A stretch of DNA of 64,000 bases from Raineya sp. GTDB taxonomy: Bacteria > Bacteroidota > Bacteroidia > Cytophagales > Thermonemataceae. The stretch is taken from the NCBI GenBank assembly GCA_025454915.1, contig JALONN010000008.1:269724-333723 (forward strand), read 5' to 3'. The notes beneath the pieces were generated by a model. It was given only the letters and a program-made list of their open reading frames with translations. It did not search any database and was not told the origin of the DNA. Below, piece by piece: positions 26,259 through 37,000 of this stretch; the first letter of the stretch is position 1; each line of letters starts with the position of its first letter. A program made the translations under genes and the position numbers.

Positions 26259-26855
26259 TTATTGTTTACTGTTATTAGCCACTATATTCAGACCAATTTC
26301 AAATTCGTTTTCAATCATTTTATCGGCAGCAGTGCCAACAAGGCTAGAACGATAAGTAATATCCCATTTGGTACGATCTACTTTTAATGTACCTGTTGCT
26401 GTTAGTTTCATGCTGTTAGCATTTACAGTAATAGGGAAAGTAATCTCTTTTGTAATCCCTTTGATAGTAAGTTTTCCTGTAACATCATGGGTGTTGTTAC
26501 CTTTGTTTGTGGCTTTGGTTAGCTCGAAAGTAGCTTTTGGATATTTGGCAACACTAAAGAAATCATCACTTTTCAGGTGACCTAATAATTTTTCAGCCAT
26601 TCCTCCTTGTAAATCTAGTACAGTCATAGAGGTCATATCCATTGTAAAAGATGCACTAGTAATATTTCCGCCTGACATCGTAATTTTGCCATCTGTAAGT
26701 TTTAAATCACCATTGTGTTTGCCTCCTACCTTATAGCCAACCCAAGTAAGATTACTCACTTTTGTATCTACGTTATAGTTTACAGTTTTGATAAAGCTGA
26801 AAGCACTCAAAATAACAATGAGAGCAATAGCTACTGTAGAAAGTAAATTTTTCAT
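26259..26855 (-). CDS. YceI-family lipid-binding protein
   Basis: 198 residues. After an N-terminal hydrophobic signal/anchor (residues 5-24) comes the YceI lipocalin-like barrel. It begins 'VDTKVSNLTWVGYKVGGKHN' and includes 'GKITMSGGNITSASFTMDMT', 'YPKATFELTKATNKGNNTHD', 'GKLTIKGITKEITFPITVNA' and 'TLKVDRTKWDITYRSSL'. Members bind polyisoprenoids or other amphiphilic lipids in the periplasm. It is a complete, single-gene unit with a TAnnTTTG box about 60 bases upstream. Confidence 0.92.
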   Translation of the reverse strand: MKNLLSTVAIALIVILSAFSFIKTVNYNVDTKVSNLTWVGYKVGGKHNGDLKLTDGKITMSGGNITSASFTMDMTSMTVLDLQGGMAEKLLGHLKSDDFFSVAKYPKATFELTKATNKGNNTHDVTGKLTIKGITKEITFPITVNANSMKLTATGTLKVDRTKWDITYRSSLVGTAADKMIENEFEIGLNIVANNSKQ

Positions 26856-26913
26856 GTTTTTGGTTTGTTTAAAATTAAAAAATAAGAAAACGAATACTTT
26901 TTAAATATCTATA

Positions 26914-26921
26914 CAAATATA
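26914..26921 (-). promoter_or_regulatory. Candidate -7 box for the YceI gene
   Basis: The minus strand reads TATATTTG (TAnnTTTG consensus) 59 bases before the ATG at 26855. The same octamer is found before the TonB receptor operon. The -33 element is unclear. Confidence 0.45.
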
Positions 26922-26979
26922 TGTTATAACATTTAAAAATAGAAATTATGCTTTATTTCATTTGGTATGAAAAAGATTA

Positions 26980-28092
26980 TTATTGCTTATTTTGTTGCTC
27001 TTCTAACATTTTTCTTTCAGCTTCTTGTTGTACTCTCAACAAAGAATCTTGAATGCGTTGCATACGAATAAGCTCTAATTTTTGTTGTAAACTTGCTAGA
27101 GCTTGTCTGCTAATAAGATTCTCAGGCTCTTGTTGGACAGCTTTTTTATAAAAATCTATGGCTACGGTCTTTTTCTCTAAGAATTCATGGCAATTTCCAA
27201 TGTAATAATTAATCTTTGATAAGTCTTTTTTATAACGATATGTATTTTCAAAAAGAGTAAGAGCTTCTTGATATTTGCCTGCTTTCCAAGCCTGAATGCC
27301 AAGCTCATAAGAGGCTTTATAAAGGGTATTATTAATCAAATAAGCTTTGGAGTAATATTTTTGGGCACTATCAATATCTTTTAAAGCCTGATAGCCAATG
27401 GCTGTTTCTAAAAGCAGACTGTCATATTTACTTCTTATCTGTAAGCCCTTTTTTGCCCAAACAATAGCTTTTTCGTGTTTTTCATAATGATTATACAATG
27501 TTGCAATGTGTAGATATGCCTCCACTAAATCAGGGTTAAACGATAATGCTTTTGTAAAATGCGAAAAAGCTTGTGTTGTATCATTTTGTGTAGTTGCCCA
27601 CTTTCCCTGCCAATAATATAACTGTGGGTCATTGGGGTAAATACTTTTCGTTTTTGTAATGAGTTTGTTAGCCAAAATACTATCTTGAGCATCTATGGCT
27701 GATTGTAGTCCAAATAAAAGAATAGGCAGAGCTTGTGGCTCTAGGCGATAAGCCTCTTGCCACGATTTTCTGGCTTGGGTAATCTGTTTATTTTTATACT
27801 TGCTTTGAGCTTCCAGAAGATAAAGCTTCCAGTGGGGGGCAATAATAATAGCCTTCTGTAGAAAACTTTCAGTTTTAGAGTATTCTTTTTTATAATAATG
27901 CCATAAGGCAATTTTATATAAAATATCCACATTTTCGGGGTCATCTTCCAAGGCGTTTTGCAAAGCTTGTAATGAACTAATAGAGGAAAGAGCCTCAATA
28001 TCTGTATTTTCTCTAATTTTCAAATTTTTTGTATTTTCACTACATGAAAATAAGCTACCTATTGCTATCAAAAATATTAAAATCTTCTGCAT
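26980..28092 (-). CDS. TPR-repeat lipoprotein
   Basis: 370 residues. The signal peptide ends with lipobox 'IGSLFSC' (Cys near residue 17). From about residue 45 to 330 there are roughly eight tetratricopeptide repeats (for example 'DILYKIALWHYYKKEYSKTE', 'PDLVEAYLHIATLYNHYEKH', 'ISRQALASLQQKLEL'). The C-terminal 40 residues are charged helix rich in Gln and Glu. It is likely a membrane-anchored scaffold for protein-protein contacts; the partner is unknown. Divergent to pyruvate carboxylase with a 160-bp intergenic region. Confidence 0.85.
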   Translation of the reverse strand: MQKILIFLIAIGSLFSCSENTKNLKIRENTDIEALSSISSLQALQNALEDDPENVDILYKIALWHYYKKEYSKTESFLQKAIIIAPHWKLYLLEAQSKYKNKQITQARKSWQEAYRLEPQALPILLFGLQSAIDAQDSILANKLITKTKSIYPNDPQLYYWQGKWATTQNDTTQAFSHFTKALSFNPDLVEAYLHIATLYNHYEKHEKAIVWAKKGLQIRSKYDSLLLETAIGYQALKDIDSAQKYYSKAYLINNTLYKASYELGIQAWKAGKYQEALTLFENTYRYKKDLSKINYYIGNCHEFLEKKTVAIDFYKKAVQQEPENLISRQALASLQQKLELIRMQRIQDSLLRVQQEAERKMLEEQQNKQ

Positions 28093-28252
28093 TGTTTATT
28101 TATTTCACGCAAATTAGGTTTTTTCTCAATGAAGCAGAAACTTCATTTGATTTTTTTTGCAAAAATCATGTGTATATACTAATATCGGAGTTCAGAGCTA
28201 AAATGAAAAATTTCACTTTCTTCAAATACACCCTACGCCTAACATTCGAGAT

Positions 28253-31200
28253 ATGGAATCTTTAAAGAATCTTCAAAAAATTTTGGTAGCCAATCGTGGA
28301 GAAATAGCTATTCGTATCTTCAGAGCAGCTTCTGAACTTAGGATACGTACAGTAGCTGTTTATACTTACGAAGACCGCTATTCATTACACCGTTTTAAAG
28401 CTGATGAGGCTTATCAAATAGGTAAAGATGATGAACCTCTTCGTCCATATCTTGATGTTGAAGAGATTATTGCTTTGGCAAAGAAAGTAAAAGCTGATGC
28501 CATTCACCCTGGGTATGGTTTTCTTTCTGAAAATGTAAACCTTGCCCGTCGTTGTAGAGAAGAAGGAATTATTTTTGTAGGTCCAGAACCTGAAGTAATG
28601 GAAGCATTAGGAGATAAAATAGCTTCTAAAAAAATAGCCATTGCTGCTGATGTGCCTATTATTCAGGATAATCAGGAGTCAGTTGTAACTTTTGAGGTAG
28701 CCCTTAAAGAAGCTAAAAGAATAGGTTTTCCTGTAATGCTCAAAGCCTCTGCTGGTGGTGGTGGACGTGGTATGCGTGTGGTACGTAATGAGGCAGATTT
28801 AGAAAAAGCTTATAACGAAGCCAAAGGCGAAGCTGGGCGTTCGTTTGGAGATGATACTATATTCATCGAAAAATTTATAGAAAACCCCAAACACATTGAA
28901 GTGCAAATTATGGGGGATAACTATGGAAATATTGTACACTTGTACGAAAGAGATTGTTCTGTTCAGCGTCGCTTTCAGAAAGTCGTAGAAGTAGCTCCTT
29001 CCTTTTTAGAGCAAAAAACTAAAAACAAACTCTACGATTATGCTTTGCGTATTTGTAAAAAAGTAAATTATAATAATGTGGGTACGGTAGAGTTTTTGGT
29101 TGACCAAGATGAAAATGTATATTTTATTGAGGTAAATCCTCGTATTCAGGTAGAACACACTATTACAGAAGAAATTACGAGAGTAGATATTGTTCGCTCT
29201 CAAATCCTGATAGCCAAAGGGCACCGCTTGTCTGACCCTGAAATCTGGATTCATAAACAAGAAGATATTGTAGCTAGAGGTGTAGCTATTCAGTGCCGAA
29301 TTACCACTGAAGATCCATTAAATGATTTTAAACCCGATTTTGGAACAATCGTAGAGTACAGAAATGCAGCAGGTTTTGGTATTCGTTTGGACGAAGGAAG
29401 CACATACCCTGGTGTAAAAATTTCACCATTTTTCGATTCGATGCTTGTAAAAGTTTCTGCTTCAGGCAGAACGCTTAAAGGAACAGCCCAACGTTTGAGC
29501 AGAGCTTTACGAGAGTTTAGAATTAGAGGAGTAAAGACCAATATAGGTTTCTTGGAAAATGTAATCAATCACCCAACATTTCAGAGTGCAAAGGCAACCG
29601 TTAGCTTTATTCAGGAACACAAAGAACTTTTCAAAATACCCAAACGATTTGACAGAGGAACAAGAGCTTTGCGTTTCTTGGCAAACGTGATTGTAAATGG
29701 TAATCCAGATGTAAAATTTAAAGATGATACAAAAACATTTGCCAAACCACACCTGATTGATTATGAGCGTCCTGAAATTCCTAAAAAAGGTACAAAGCAA
29801 ATTTTGGAGGAATTAGGTAGAGAGGGTTTTAGTAAATGGCTCAAAAACGAACAAAAAATCTATTATACAGATACAACGCTCAGAGATGGACATCAGTCTC
29901 TTTTGGCTACACGTATGCGTACCAAAGACATGATTCCCTATGCTGAAGCAATGGCATATCATTTCCCACAAACCTTTTCTTTAGAAATGTGGGGAGGAGC
30001 TACATTTGATGTTGCCCTCAGATTTTTGAAAGAATGCCCTTGGAAACGTCTGCAATTTATCAGAAAGGCAGCTCCTAATATCCTGACACAAATGCTTTTG
30101 CGTGGAGCAAATGGAGTGGGTTATAAAGCCTATCCAGATAATTTAATCGAGAAATTTATTGAGAAATCAGCAGAAAATGGGATTGATATTTTCCGAATAT
30201 TTGATTCTTTAAACTGGATTGAAAACCTGAAAACAAGTATTCAGGCAGTTGGAAAGTACACCAATAGTCTTGCAGAAGCATCTATCTGTTATACAGGGGA
30301 TATGCTCAATAAAGATGAGAAAAAATATACGCTGCAATATTATCTGGACTTTGCAAAACGCCTCGAGGATGCAGGAGCTCATATCCTTGCCATCAAAGAT
30401 ATGGCAGGATTGTTAAAACCTCATGCTGCTGAAATCTTAGTTTCAAAACTTAAAGAAACAGTTTCATTGCCTATACACTTGCATACCCATGATACAGCGT
30501 CCATTCAGGCTGCTACTTATCTGAAAGCCATTGAAGCAGGGGTGAATGTGGTGGATGTTTCGATTGCTGCTATGTCAGGTACAACAGCACAACCCAATTT
30601 CAATTCGGTTGTGGCAATGATGCAAGGACATCCAAGAGAAAACCCTTATAACTTGTCAAGTCTCAATGAGCTTTCCAAATATATTGAGGGAGTCAGACAA
30701 TTCTACTATCCATTTGAGGCTGGTATGCAGGCTGGTTCAGCAGAGGTATATGAACACGAAATGCCTGGCGGACAATATACAAACCTAAAATCTCAGGCAG
30801 AATCTGTGGGTGTGGGAGATAAATTTGAACAAGTAGTTAAAAATTATCAGGATGCCAATAAACTTTTCGGAAATGTTATCAAAGTGACACCAAGCTCTAA
30901 AGTTGTAGGAGATTTTGCTTTGTTTATGACAGCCAATGGCTATAATGCAGAGGACATTATGCAAAAAGGGCATACAATCTCATTCCCAGAATCTGTAAAA
31001 GAATTTTTCAGAGGCGAATTGGGGCAGCCACATGGCGGATTCCCTGAAGAACTGCAAAAAATGGTTCTCAAAGATGAAAAACCTTTTACAGAGAGACCCA
31101 ATGCTCACTTAAAACCTATTGATTTTGAGGCAGAATTTGAGATCTTTAAAGAAAAATATGATGATAATTTCTTAGATTTTCTGTCATATCAGCTTTATCC

Positions 31201-31690
31201 TAAGGTATTTGATGAGTATTTTGCTCATGTTCAGGATATGGGAGAGGTGTATTATTTGCCTACAACATCCTTCTTCTTTGGCTTAAAAGCAGGAGAGGAG
31301 ATTTTAGTACAAATAGATGAGGGTAAAACTCTGCTTATTCGTTTGGTAAGTATCACAGATGCTGATGAAAATGGTATCAGAGCTGTTTATTTTGAACACA
31401 ACGGACAAACCAGACGTATTCGTGTAATAGACAATTCGCTAAAAAGTCTGCTTAAAACCAATGCGAAAGCCGTAGGAGAAAATCAAATAGGCTCTCCGTT
31501 GCAGGGTAAAATCTCTCAGGTAAAAGTAAAAGAAGGTGATAAAGTACAAGTAAATACACCTTTGTTTATCATAGAAGCAATGAAAATGGAGAGTATCATT
31601 ACTGCTACCAAAGAGGCTACAGTTAAACAAATACATCTGCCAGCTGGTTCTATTGTAGAACAAGGGGACTTGGTAATTGAATTAGAGTAA
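28253..31690 (+). CDS. pyc: Pyruvate carboxylase
   Basis: 1145 residues, the standard length of single-chain pyruvate carboxylase. It carboxylates pyruvate to oxaloacetate, using ATP, bicarbonate and biotin, to refill the citric-acid cycle. Domains in order: biotin carboxylase (1-450, 'KILVANRGEIAIRIFRAA', ATP-grasp 'MLKASAGGGGRGMRVV', 'FIEVNPRIQVEHT'); carboxyltransferase (about 540-1000, 'YTDTTLRDGHQSLLATRMRT'); and biotinyl domain with the lysine in 'EAMKMES' at residue 1111. All signature motifs are intact. It opens a long run of plus-strand genes that leads into the injection-system locus, though it is probably only a neighbour. Confidence 0.97.
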   Translation: MESLKNLQKILVANRGEIAIRIFRAASELRIRTVAVYTYEDRYSLHRFKADEAYQIGKDDEPLRPYLDVEEIIALAKKVKADAIHPGYGFLSENVNLARRCREEGIIFVGPEPEVMEALGDKIASKKIAIAADVPIIQDNQESVVTFEVALKEAKRIGFPVMLKASAGGGGRGMRVVRNEADLEKAYNEAKGEAGRSFGDDTIFIEKFIENPKHIEVQIMGDNYGNIVHLYERDCSVQRRFQKVVEVAPSFLEQKTKNKLYDYALRICKKVNYNNVGTVEFLVDQDENVYFIEVNPRIQVEHTITEEITRVDIVRSQILIAKGHRLSDPEIWIHKQEDIVARGVAIQCRITTEDPLNDFKPDFGTIVEYRNAAGFGIRLDEGSTYPGVKISPFFDSMLVKVSASGRTLKGTAQRLSRALREFRIRGVKTNIGFLENVINHPTFQSAKATVSFIQEHKELFKIPKRFDRGTRALRFLANVIVNGNPDVKFKDDTKTFAKPHLIDYERPEIPKKGTKQILEELGREGFSKWLKNEQKIYYTDTTLRDGHQSLLATRMRTKDMIPYAEAMAYHFPQTFSLEMWGGATFDVALRFLKECPWKRLQFIRKAAPNILTQMLLRGANGVGYKAYPDNLIEKFIEKSAENGIDIFRIFDSLNWIENLKTSIQAVGKYTNSLAEASICYTGDMLNKDEKKYTLQYYLDFAKRLEDAGAHILAIKDMAGLLKPHAAEILVSKLKETVSLPIHLHTHDTASIQAATYLKAIEAGVNVVDVSIAAMSGTTAQPNFNSVVAMMQGHPRENPYNLSSLNELSKYIEGVRQFYYPFEAGMQAGSAEVYEHEMPGGQYTNLKSQAESVGVGDKFEQVVKNYQDANKLFGNVIKVTPSSKVVGDFALFMTANGYNAEDIMQKGHTISFPESVKEFFRGELGQPHGGFPEELQKMVLKDEKPFTERPNAHLKPIDFEAEFEIFKEKYDDNFLDFLSYQLYPKVFDEYFAHVQDMGEVYYLPTTSFFFGLKAGEEILVQIDEGKTLLIRLVSITDADENGIRAVYFEHNGQTRRIRVIDNSLKSLLKTNAKAVGENQIGSPLQGKISQVKVKEGDKVQVNTPLFIIEAMKMESIITATKEATVKQIHLPAGSIVEQGDLVIELE

Positions 31691-31710
31691 AAAGTTAAAA
31701 TCCAATATGC

Positions 31711-32109
31711 ATGAAGGTATTATTGTTTTTTTTCATAGTATTAATATTTGCTTGTAAAAGTACATCAAAGGTTGTACAGAAACCATCAGAAGAACGTATA
31801 GCTTCCGACGAATCATATGGTTATTCTCGTAAAAATCCAATAAAAGTAGGTGGTGTAAACCAAGGACAAGGTCCAGCTGCTGAGAGGGCTTATTTGAATG
31901 CCCTCTCAGGACCTAATGGTGAATCTGTTTGGTTTGAGAGAGAAGGCAGTTGTTGTGCTTTTGATACACCAAATAGCCCTTTCGGAAAAGGAATGTTAGA
32001 TACCTATAAAGTTACTTATGAAGGAAAAAAAGATACAATAATACTTTTTATTAATATGTATGATAAAGATAAACTTTTAGCTCCTAAAGGCTTTAAGCTT
32101 AAAAAATAG
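31711..32109 (+). CDS. Small conserved lipoprotein
   Basis: 132 residues. The signal peptide ends with lipobox 'VLIFAC' (Cys at about residue 15). The mature part has the conserved layout 'YGYSRKNPIKVGGVNQGQGP', 'ERAYLNALSGPNGESVWFER', 'GSCCAFDTPNSPFGKG' and 'NMYDKDKLLAPKGFKLKK'. Relatives in Bacteroidota have, I recall, sometimes been labelled 2-dehydro-3-deoxyphosphooctonate aldolase. This protein is far too small for that enzyme and lacks its barrel, so the label should not be copied. Real function unknown. It starts 20 bp after pyc. Confidence 0.7.
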   Translation: MKVLLFFFIVLIFACKSTSKVVQKPSEERIASDESYGYSRKNPIKVGGVNQGQGPAAERAYLNALSGPNGESVWFEREGSCCAFDTPNSPFGKGMLDTYKVTYEGKKDTIILFINMYDKDKLLAPKGFKLKK

Positions 32110-32123
32110 ATTAAATAATTGAA

Positions 32124-32147
32124 CATATTCTTATATTATAGAATATG
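32124..32147. repeat. Small palindrome between lipoprotein and metallopeptidase genes
   Basis: CATATTCT / AGAATATG with an eight-base A+T loop forms an 8-bp stem directly before the archaemetzincin-like gene. It may be an operator or a weak RNA hairpin. Confidence 0.3.
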
Positions 32148-32160
32148 AATCGTATAAACT

Positions 32161-33009
32161 ATGAAAATTTTAATTAATTCTATAATGTTGCTGCTTCTGC
32201 TTGCATGCAAAAGCAAAGAACAGTCTGTTAATGAAGTTATTTGGGATAATGTTCAAAAAAATGACCAAAAGATGCCCACCCCCCAGACAGGTGACTGGTT
32301 ATCTTACCATAAAGAAAAAGGACAAACTTTTGAACAGTACAAAAAAAGCAAATATGTACAGCCTACAAAAAACAGAAATATAATTTATGTATTACCAATT
32401 GGTAATTTTGATGCCAAACAGAATGAACTGATACAATATACGGCTGAATATCTAGAGATTTTCTTCAATTTGAAAGTTAAATGCTATAAGCCTGTCTCTG
32501 ATAGTATTATTCCTTCTAATGCTAAGAGAATATCTACTTTTGATGTAGAGCAACTTTGGGCTTCTTATATTCTAAATCCTTTTCTCAAAAAACGGCTACC
32601 AGAAGATGCAATAGCTTTTATCGCTATTACAGAAAAAGATTTATACCCAGAACCTTCTTGGAACTTTGTATTTGGCTTGGCAACTGATAATCTTGGTGTG
32701 ATGTCTATATTTCGACTCCTAGAAAACGAAAATTATACACTTTGCTTGGAAAGACTTATCAAAGTCATTTCTCATGAAATGGGACATATGTTTTCTGTAA
32801 GTCATTGTATTAATGCTGTTTGTGTAATGAATGGAAGTAATACAATGGAGGAAACAGATAAACAGCCTAATAGACTATGTTCAGACTGCTTGAAAAAACT
32901 ATCATGGAATCTGAAATTTAATGATCGAAAACGCCTAGAACGTTTATTGAAATTTATGGAGAAACACCAGTTAAAAAAAGACTATGAACTTATTAGCAAA
33001 GATTTATAA
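32161..33009 (+). CDS. Archaemetzincin-like metallopeptidase lipoprotein
   Basis: 282 residues. The lipobox 'LLLLAC' (Cys near residue 16) makes this a lipoprotein, unlike most archaemetzincins, which are cytosolic. The zinc site is 'HEMGHMFSVSH' (His205, Glu206, His209, His215). It is followed by the family's second zinc cluster, HC-x4-C-x-M then CxxC ('HCINAVCVM' and 'LCSDC'). The usual Gly of HExxHxxGxxH is replaced by Ser212, which is odd and may affect activity. The middle 'VEQLWASYILNPFLKKRLPE' fits the family too. The stop overlaps the ATG of the next gene by one base (TAATG), indicating translational coupling. Confidence 0.82.
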   Translation: MKILINSIMLLLLLACKSKEQSVNEVIWDNVQKNDQKMPTPQTGDWLSYHKEKGQTFEQYKKSKYVQPTKNRNIIYVLPIGNFDAKQNELIQYTAEYLEIFFNLKVKCYKPVSDSIIPSNAKRISTFDVEQLWASYILNPFLKKRLPEDAIAFIAITEKDLYPEPSWNFVFGLATDNLGVMSIFRLLENENYTLCLERLIKVISHEMGHMFSVSHCINAVCVMNGSNTMEETDKQPNRLCSDCLKKLSWNLKFNDRKRLERLLKFMEKHQLKKDYELISKDL

Positions 33010-33362
33010 TGATTCATAACAATATATCACAGCCTCACTTACTTGTTGTTTGTGGAAAAAATAAAAAAAGAAGCCGAACAGCAGAGTTTATATATAAAAA
33101 TGATGATAGATTTCACATTCGTTCTGTAGGGCTAAGTCCTAAAAGTATTCGAAAAATTACTGAAAAGGATATAGAATGGGCGGATGTAATTCTTGTGATG
33201 GAAAGGGAGCAAAGTAAGCATATCAAAGATATTTATAACTATTTAGAAATCCCTACTATTGAAGTTCTTAATATCCCTGATGAATTTGAATTTATGGATG
33301 AGGAACTTATAACAATATTAAATGAAAAAATAGAGCTTATGATAGAAAAATATTTCACATAA
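33009..33362 (+). CDS. Short low-molecular-weight protein tyrosine phosphatase-like protein
   Basis: 117 residues. The P-loop signature C-x5-R-S is present as 'CGKNKKRSRTAEF' (Cys15, Arg21). The C-terminal 'NIPDEFEFMDEELITIL' matches a short branch of the family in which the acid-containing region reads 'IPDdyefMdpeLi'. These proteins may dephosphorylate phosphotyrosine, or act as small-molecule or nucleotide phosphatases; the substrate is unknown. It overlaps the peptidase gene by one base and is followed by a 77-bp A+T-rich gap before the next gene. Confidence 0.75.
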   Translation: MIHNNISQPHLLVVCGKNKKRSRTAEFIYKNDDRFHIRSVGLSPKSIRKITEKDIEWADVILVMEREQSKHIKDIYNYLEIPTIEVLNIPDEFEFMDEELITILNEKIELMIEKYFT

Positions 33363-33439
33363 GTTTGCCTATTTTGACAGATTTTAAATAAATTTGAACC
33401 ATTAGAAATCTTCTTTCATATTATTTATAGGTAGTTTCA

Positions 33440-34036
33440 ATGAAATATCTTTTATTTATTATATCTTTTTTCGTACTATATAGTGGTTATGGACAAGATT
33501 CTGTAGCATGTCGTAAAGCAATAGAATCATTAACCCCAAACTATCAGGGTGTTACCTCCAAAGGTAATCCGTACAGTATCAGAGCTATCAAAAACAAAAA
33601 AAGATGGGTGATTATCCTGACAGATAGTGCTACTGTAAGTGTTTTTCATAAAGTAAAAGACAGCTTAATCAAAAAAGAAAATATTAACAGAGATAACTTG
33701 TGTATGATTGTTTCTAAAGGATGGGTAAAGACCTACAAAGAACCAATCATGTTGTTGGATTTAACACTTTTTGGCTATTATAAATTCACAAAAGATGGCA
33801 GAAAAATGTATAATGCTTTGAATATTGGTAATGAATTTGAAAAGGTGAATGGTGTTGCAAAAAGTGTATTATTGGTATTAGCTGCTCCATTCAAAATATT
33901 TGGTAAGAAAAATAGAAAGATGAAGGAAATGCAGAAAGAACTCAATAAGATGAAGCAACAGCAACAACAAATGGAAAAAAATAAGAAAGAAGTAGATAAA
34001 ATGGAGAAAAACATTGATAAAATTAATAAAAGCTAA
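33440..34036 (+). CDS. Hypothetical secreted protein with C-terminal coiled coil
   Basis: 198 residues. A signal peptide at 1-18 ('FFVLYSGYGQ') leads into a domain with 'YSIRAIKNKKRWVIILTDSA' and 'VSKGWVKTYKEPIMLLDLTL'. The C-terminal 40 residues are a Gln/Lys/Met-rich coiled coil (QQQQQMEKNKKEVDKMEKNI). No family recognised. It ends 8 bp before the large transporter-like gene, so it may belong to the injection-system operon or simply precede it. Confidence 0.55.
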   Translation: MKYLLFIISFFVLYSGYGQDSVACRKAIESLTPNYQGVTSKGNPYSIRAIKNKKRWVIILTDSATVSVFHKVKDSLIKKENINRDNLCMIVSKGWVKTYKEPIMLLDLTLFGYYKFTKDGRKMYNALNIGNEFEKVNGVAKSVLLVLAAPFKIFGKKNRKMKEMQKELNKMKQQQQQMEKNKKEVDKMEKNIDKINKS

Positions 34037-34044
34037 GTAAAACT

Positions 34045-37000
34045 ATGATTGATTTCTTAAAAAAGAAAATATCTTTTGCCACTTTTATTTTATTTATTTG
34101 GGGGTTTTTGTTGGGTAGTGCTACTATTTGCTATACGATAGGGTCTATTAGTCTATTAGTTTATCATGTTCCTGCAAAAGAATTTCCAGCAGCTTTTATG
34201 TTGTTAGGAACTGTTATGCTCCTATTTTCCTTTGTTTTTAACTACTTACAAAGATACTTGTCTTTTCTGAGTTTAGCCTTTATTATATTAGTGTTTTTTA
34301 TTGTTGGTACTTTATGGGTCTATTATAATTTAGATACAACATTACACTATTATGCTGTTTTTGTAGGTTTTGCATTTTTTCCAATATTCTCAACAGTTGC
34401 CCAAACTCTTTTCTGGGGAGTTTTCAACCGATTATTTAACCTCAACGATTCAAGGAGATTTACAAATCGCTTGGGAGCAAGCTTGTATTTTTCTGGAATA
34501 GCTTTTTCTTTTATTACAATATTACTTCTAAAAACAAGCTTTTTTAAACCAGAATACTTAATTCTAGCTTCTTCCATTTTGTTTTTGTTGAGCCTTATTC
34601 CTATTAGAGCTATCAGAAGCCTCAAATTCAGTCAGTCTCTTACACTCAATGCTCAAATTATTCATGCAGAGAATAATTTTAAAAAACTTGTCAATAACCC
34701 TTACTTTACTTCCATTGCTTTATTTATAGTTGTAAGCACTTTGATTACAGTTTCAATAGACTATTTATTTGTAGGGATAGCCAAAGACAGGTATCCAAAA
34801 AGTCTTACAGAAATTGTTCAATTCATCTCGATAGCTTCCATTGCTACGCTTGTGCTTAGTTTTTTAGTCAAAGTATTTTTATACCAAATTATTCTATACA
34901 GATTAGGACCTCGATTTATTTTGTTTATCATGCCTATTTTGGTAGGGAGTTTTGTATTGATACTGTTTTTAGTGGCAATTTTTACAGGCTACTCACCAAA
35001 ATTTGAGCGTTTCTTCTTGTTTTTTGTCATTGCAGCTATTTCAAAAATATTGAACGATGTTTTAAAAGATGCTATTGAAACACCTATTTATAAAGCTTAT
35101 TTATTACCTATCAATATAAAATTACGTTTCGATACTCAAATTAAACTAGAGGGTATCATGAAGGGGATAGCAATTATAGTAGGTGGTGGAGGCATTTGGT
35201 TACTGGAAAAACTTCCTTTCTCTAGTAGAATATATGAAATAGTGCTTGTAATGATTACTCTGCTTATACTTGTAAAAGTGGCGTCAGTTATGTATAACCG
35301 ATATAAAGAAGTTTTGAAAGATACTCTCAATAATAATGAGGAGATGTTACGAATATCCAAAAATGCTTCTAATGTTAGTTATGCCGAAAAAATAGCACAA
35401 AATATAACGCAGCACCCATTACATGAGGTTATATATTATCTCAATGTGCTGTCTATCATTAACCCGATTTTATACAGAAAAAAAATAGTAGAACTTCTTA
35501 CAACAGAAAATGCTTCTATACAAAAAATCAGCTTGTTTGATGCAAAAAATCTCTGCGTTTTAGAATCAATACCAGTCCTTAATGAAGTAATGGATTCTAA
35601 GTATTTTCCTGTTTTGGAAAATTCAAACTTAATAGCCTCTACCAATTCGTATTTGAAAGGAGCTGATTTCAGACTTGAAAAAATCAAATACATCGAACAA
35701 CTTACATACTCAAAATTAAGCTTTGAAAGAGCTTTTGGAGCTCTACTTTCTGCTTATGCAGGTGATCAAATTCGTTCGAGGTTACTTAATCGTCTTTTCA
35801 GAGATCCAATTTATAAAGTACGCTACAATGCTATTTTGGCTTCTGCCAACTCTGCAAGTTTAGATTTGCACCATAATCTAATTGATAAACTGGCAGACCC
35901 GTTTTATAGCAATGCAGCATTATCAGCTATTATAGCTACTGGAGAAAAGATTTTTAACTCTCTTGAATCAGCCTTTTATGCAACAGAACAAAAAGAAAGT
36001 ATTCAATTGAGAATCATGGAAGTATATGAGAGAATCGGTTCTGAAAAAGCATTTGAATTACTGCTGAAAAAACTGACATATCCCAATCAGAATATCAGCT
36101 CTAAAGCATTAGATAGTATCAGTAGATGTGGCTATAAATTGCCAGAAGACAGAATGATTTTCATTAACAAAGAATTAGAAGATGTTTGTGAAGTAGTGGT
36201 TTGGAATATGTCTGCTCATTTGGATTTACAGAACTGGAAAGCATCTGCCACACTTCAAAAAGCCTTAAAAGCTGAAATAGATGAAAATATTAAGAAGATA
36301 TTTAGCTTTTTATCACTAATGTATGATAAAAATACCATAGATTTAGTGCAAAATAATATTTATAGTGATAAAGATGAAGATGCAGAATTTGCTTCTGAAC
36401 TTTTGGATGTAGTATTGAATGATACACTTAAGCCCATGTTGTTACCTATCCTTAACCCTTCAAGCTTTGAGGATAAGGTAGATACCATGAAATATATTTT
36501 TCCAACACAGCCCATGGAAAAAGATGAGGTATTATTGAATCTGGTGCAAAGAGATGCAAAATATGTAAATAAATGGACAAAGGCATGTGCTTTGAATGAG
36601 CTTTTGGGGGCAAAAAAGGAAACAGATGATTATCAGGATTTACTCATGGCTCAGGCTCTTAACCCCAATCGTGTTATTAGTGAAGTGGCTTTGATAGGTT
36701 TAAGGGACTTTTATGCTGATTTTTTGAAAAAAGAATTGACTCGTTTTGATAAAAATGCAAAGTATTTGTATGTTAAAAATGGTCTCGAAAAAATAGAAGT
36801 AGTTGAAAGGAAATTTAAAGATTTTGTAGTACCTATTATTCAGTTTGAAATTGTTAAATTTCTTGAAAATAACAGCATTTTTAAAGGTATAAGTGGGCTT
36901 ACATTGTGCGAAATAGCTCAAACAATTGAAATTCAATTGTTCCAAAAAAATGAGACTATTGCTGAATACGATTTGATAGATGTAATGGATTATTTTATTC

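Noticed and set aside
31711..32109. Naming the small lipoprotein as 2-dehydro-3-deoxyphosphooctonate aldolase
   Set aside because: At 132 residues with a lipobox and no TIM-barrel motif it cannot be KdsA; such labels on relatives are probably carried-over errors.
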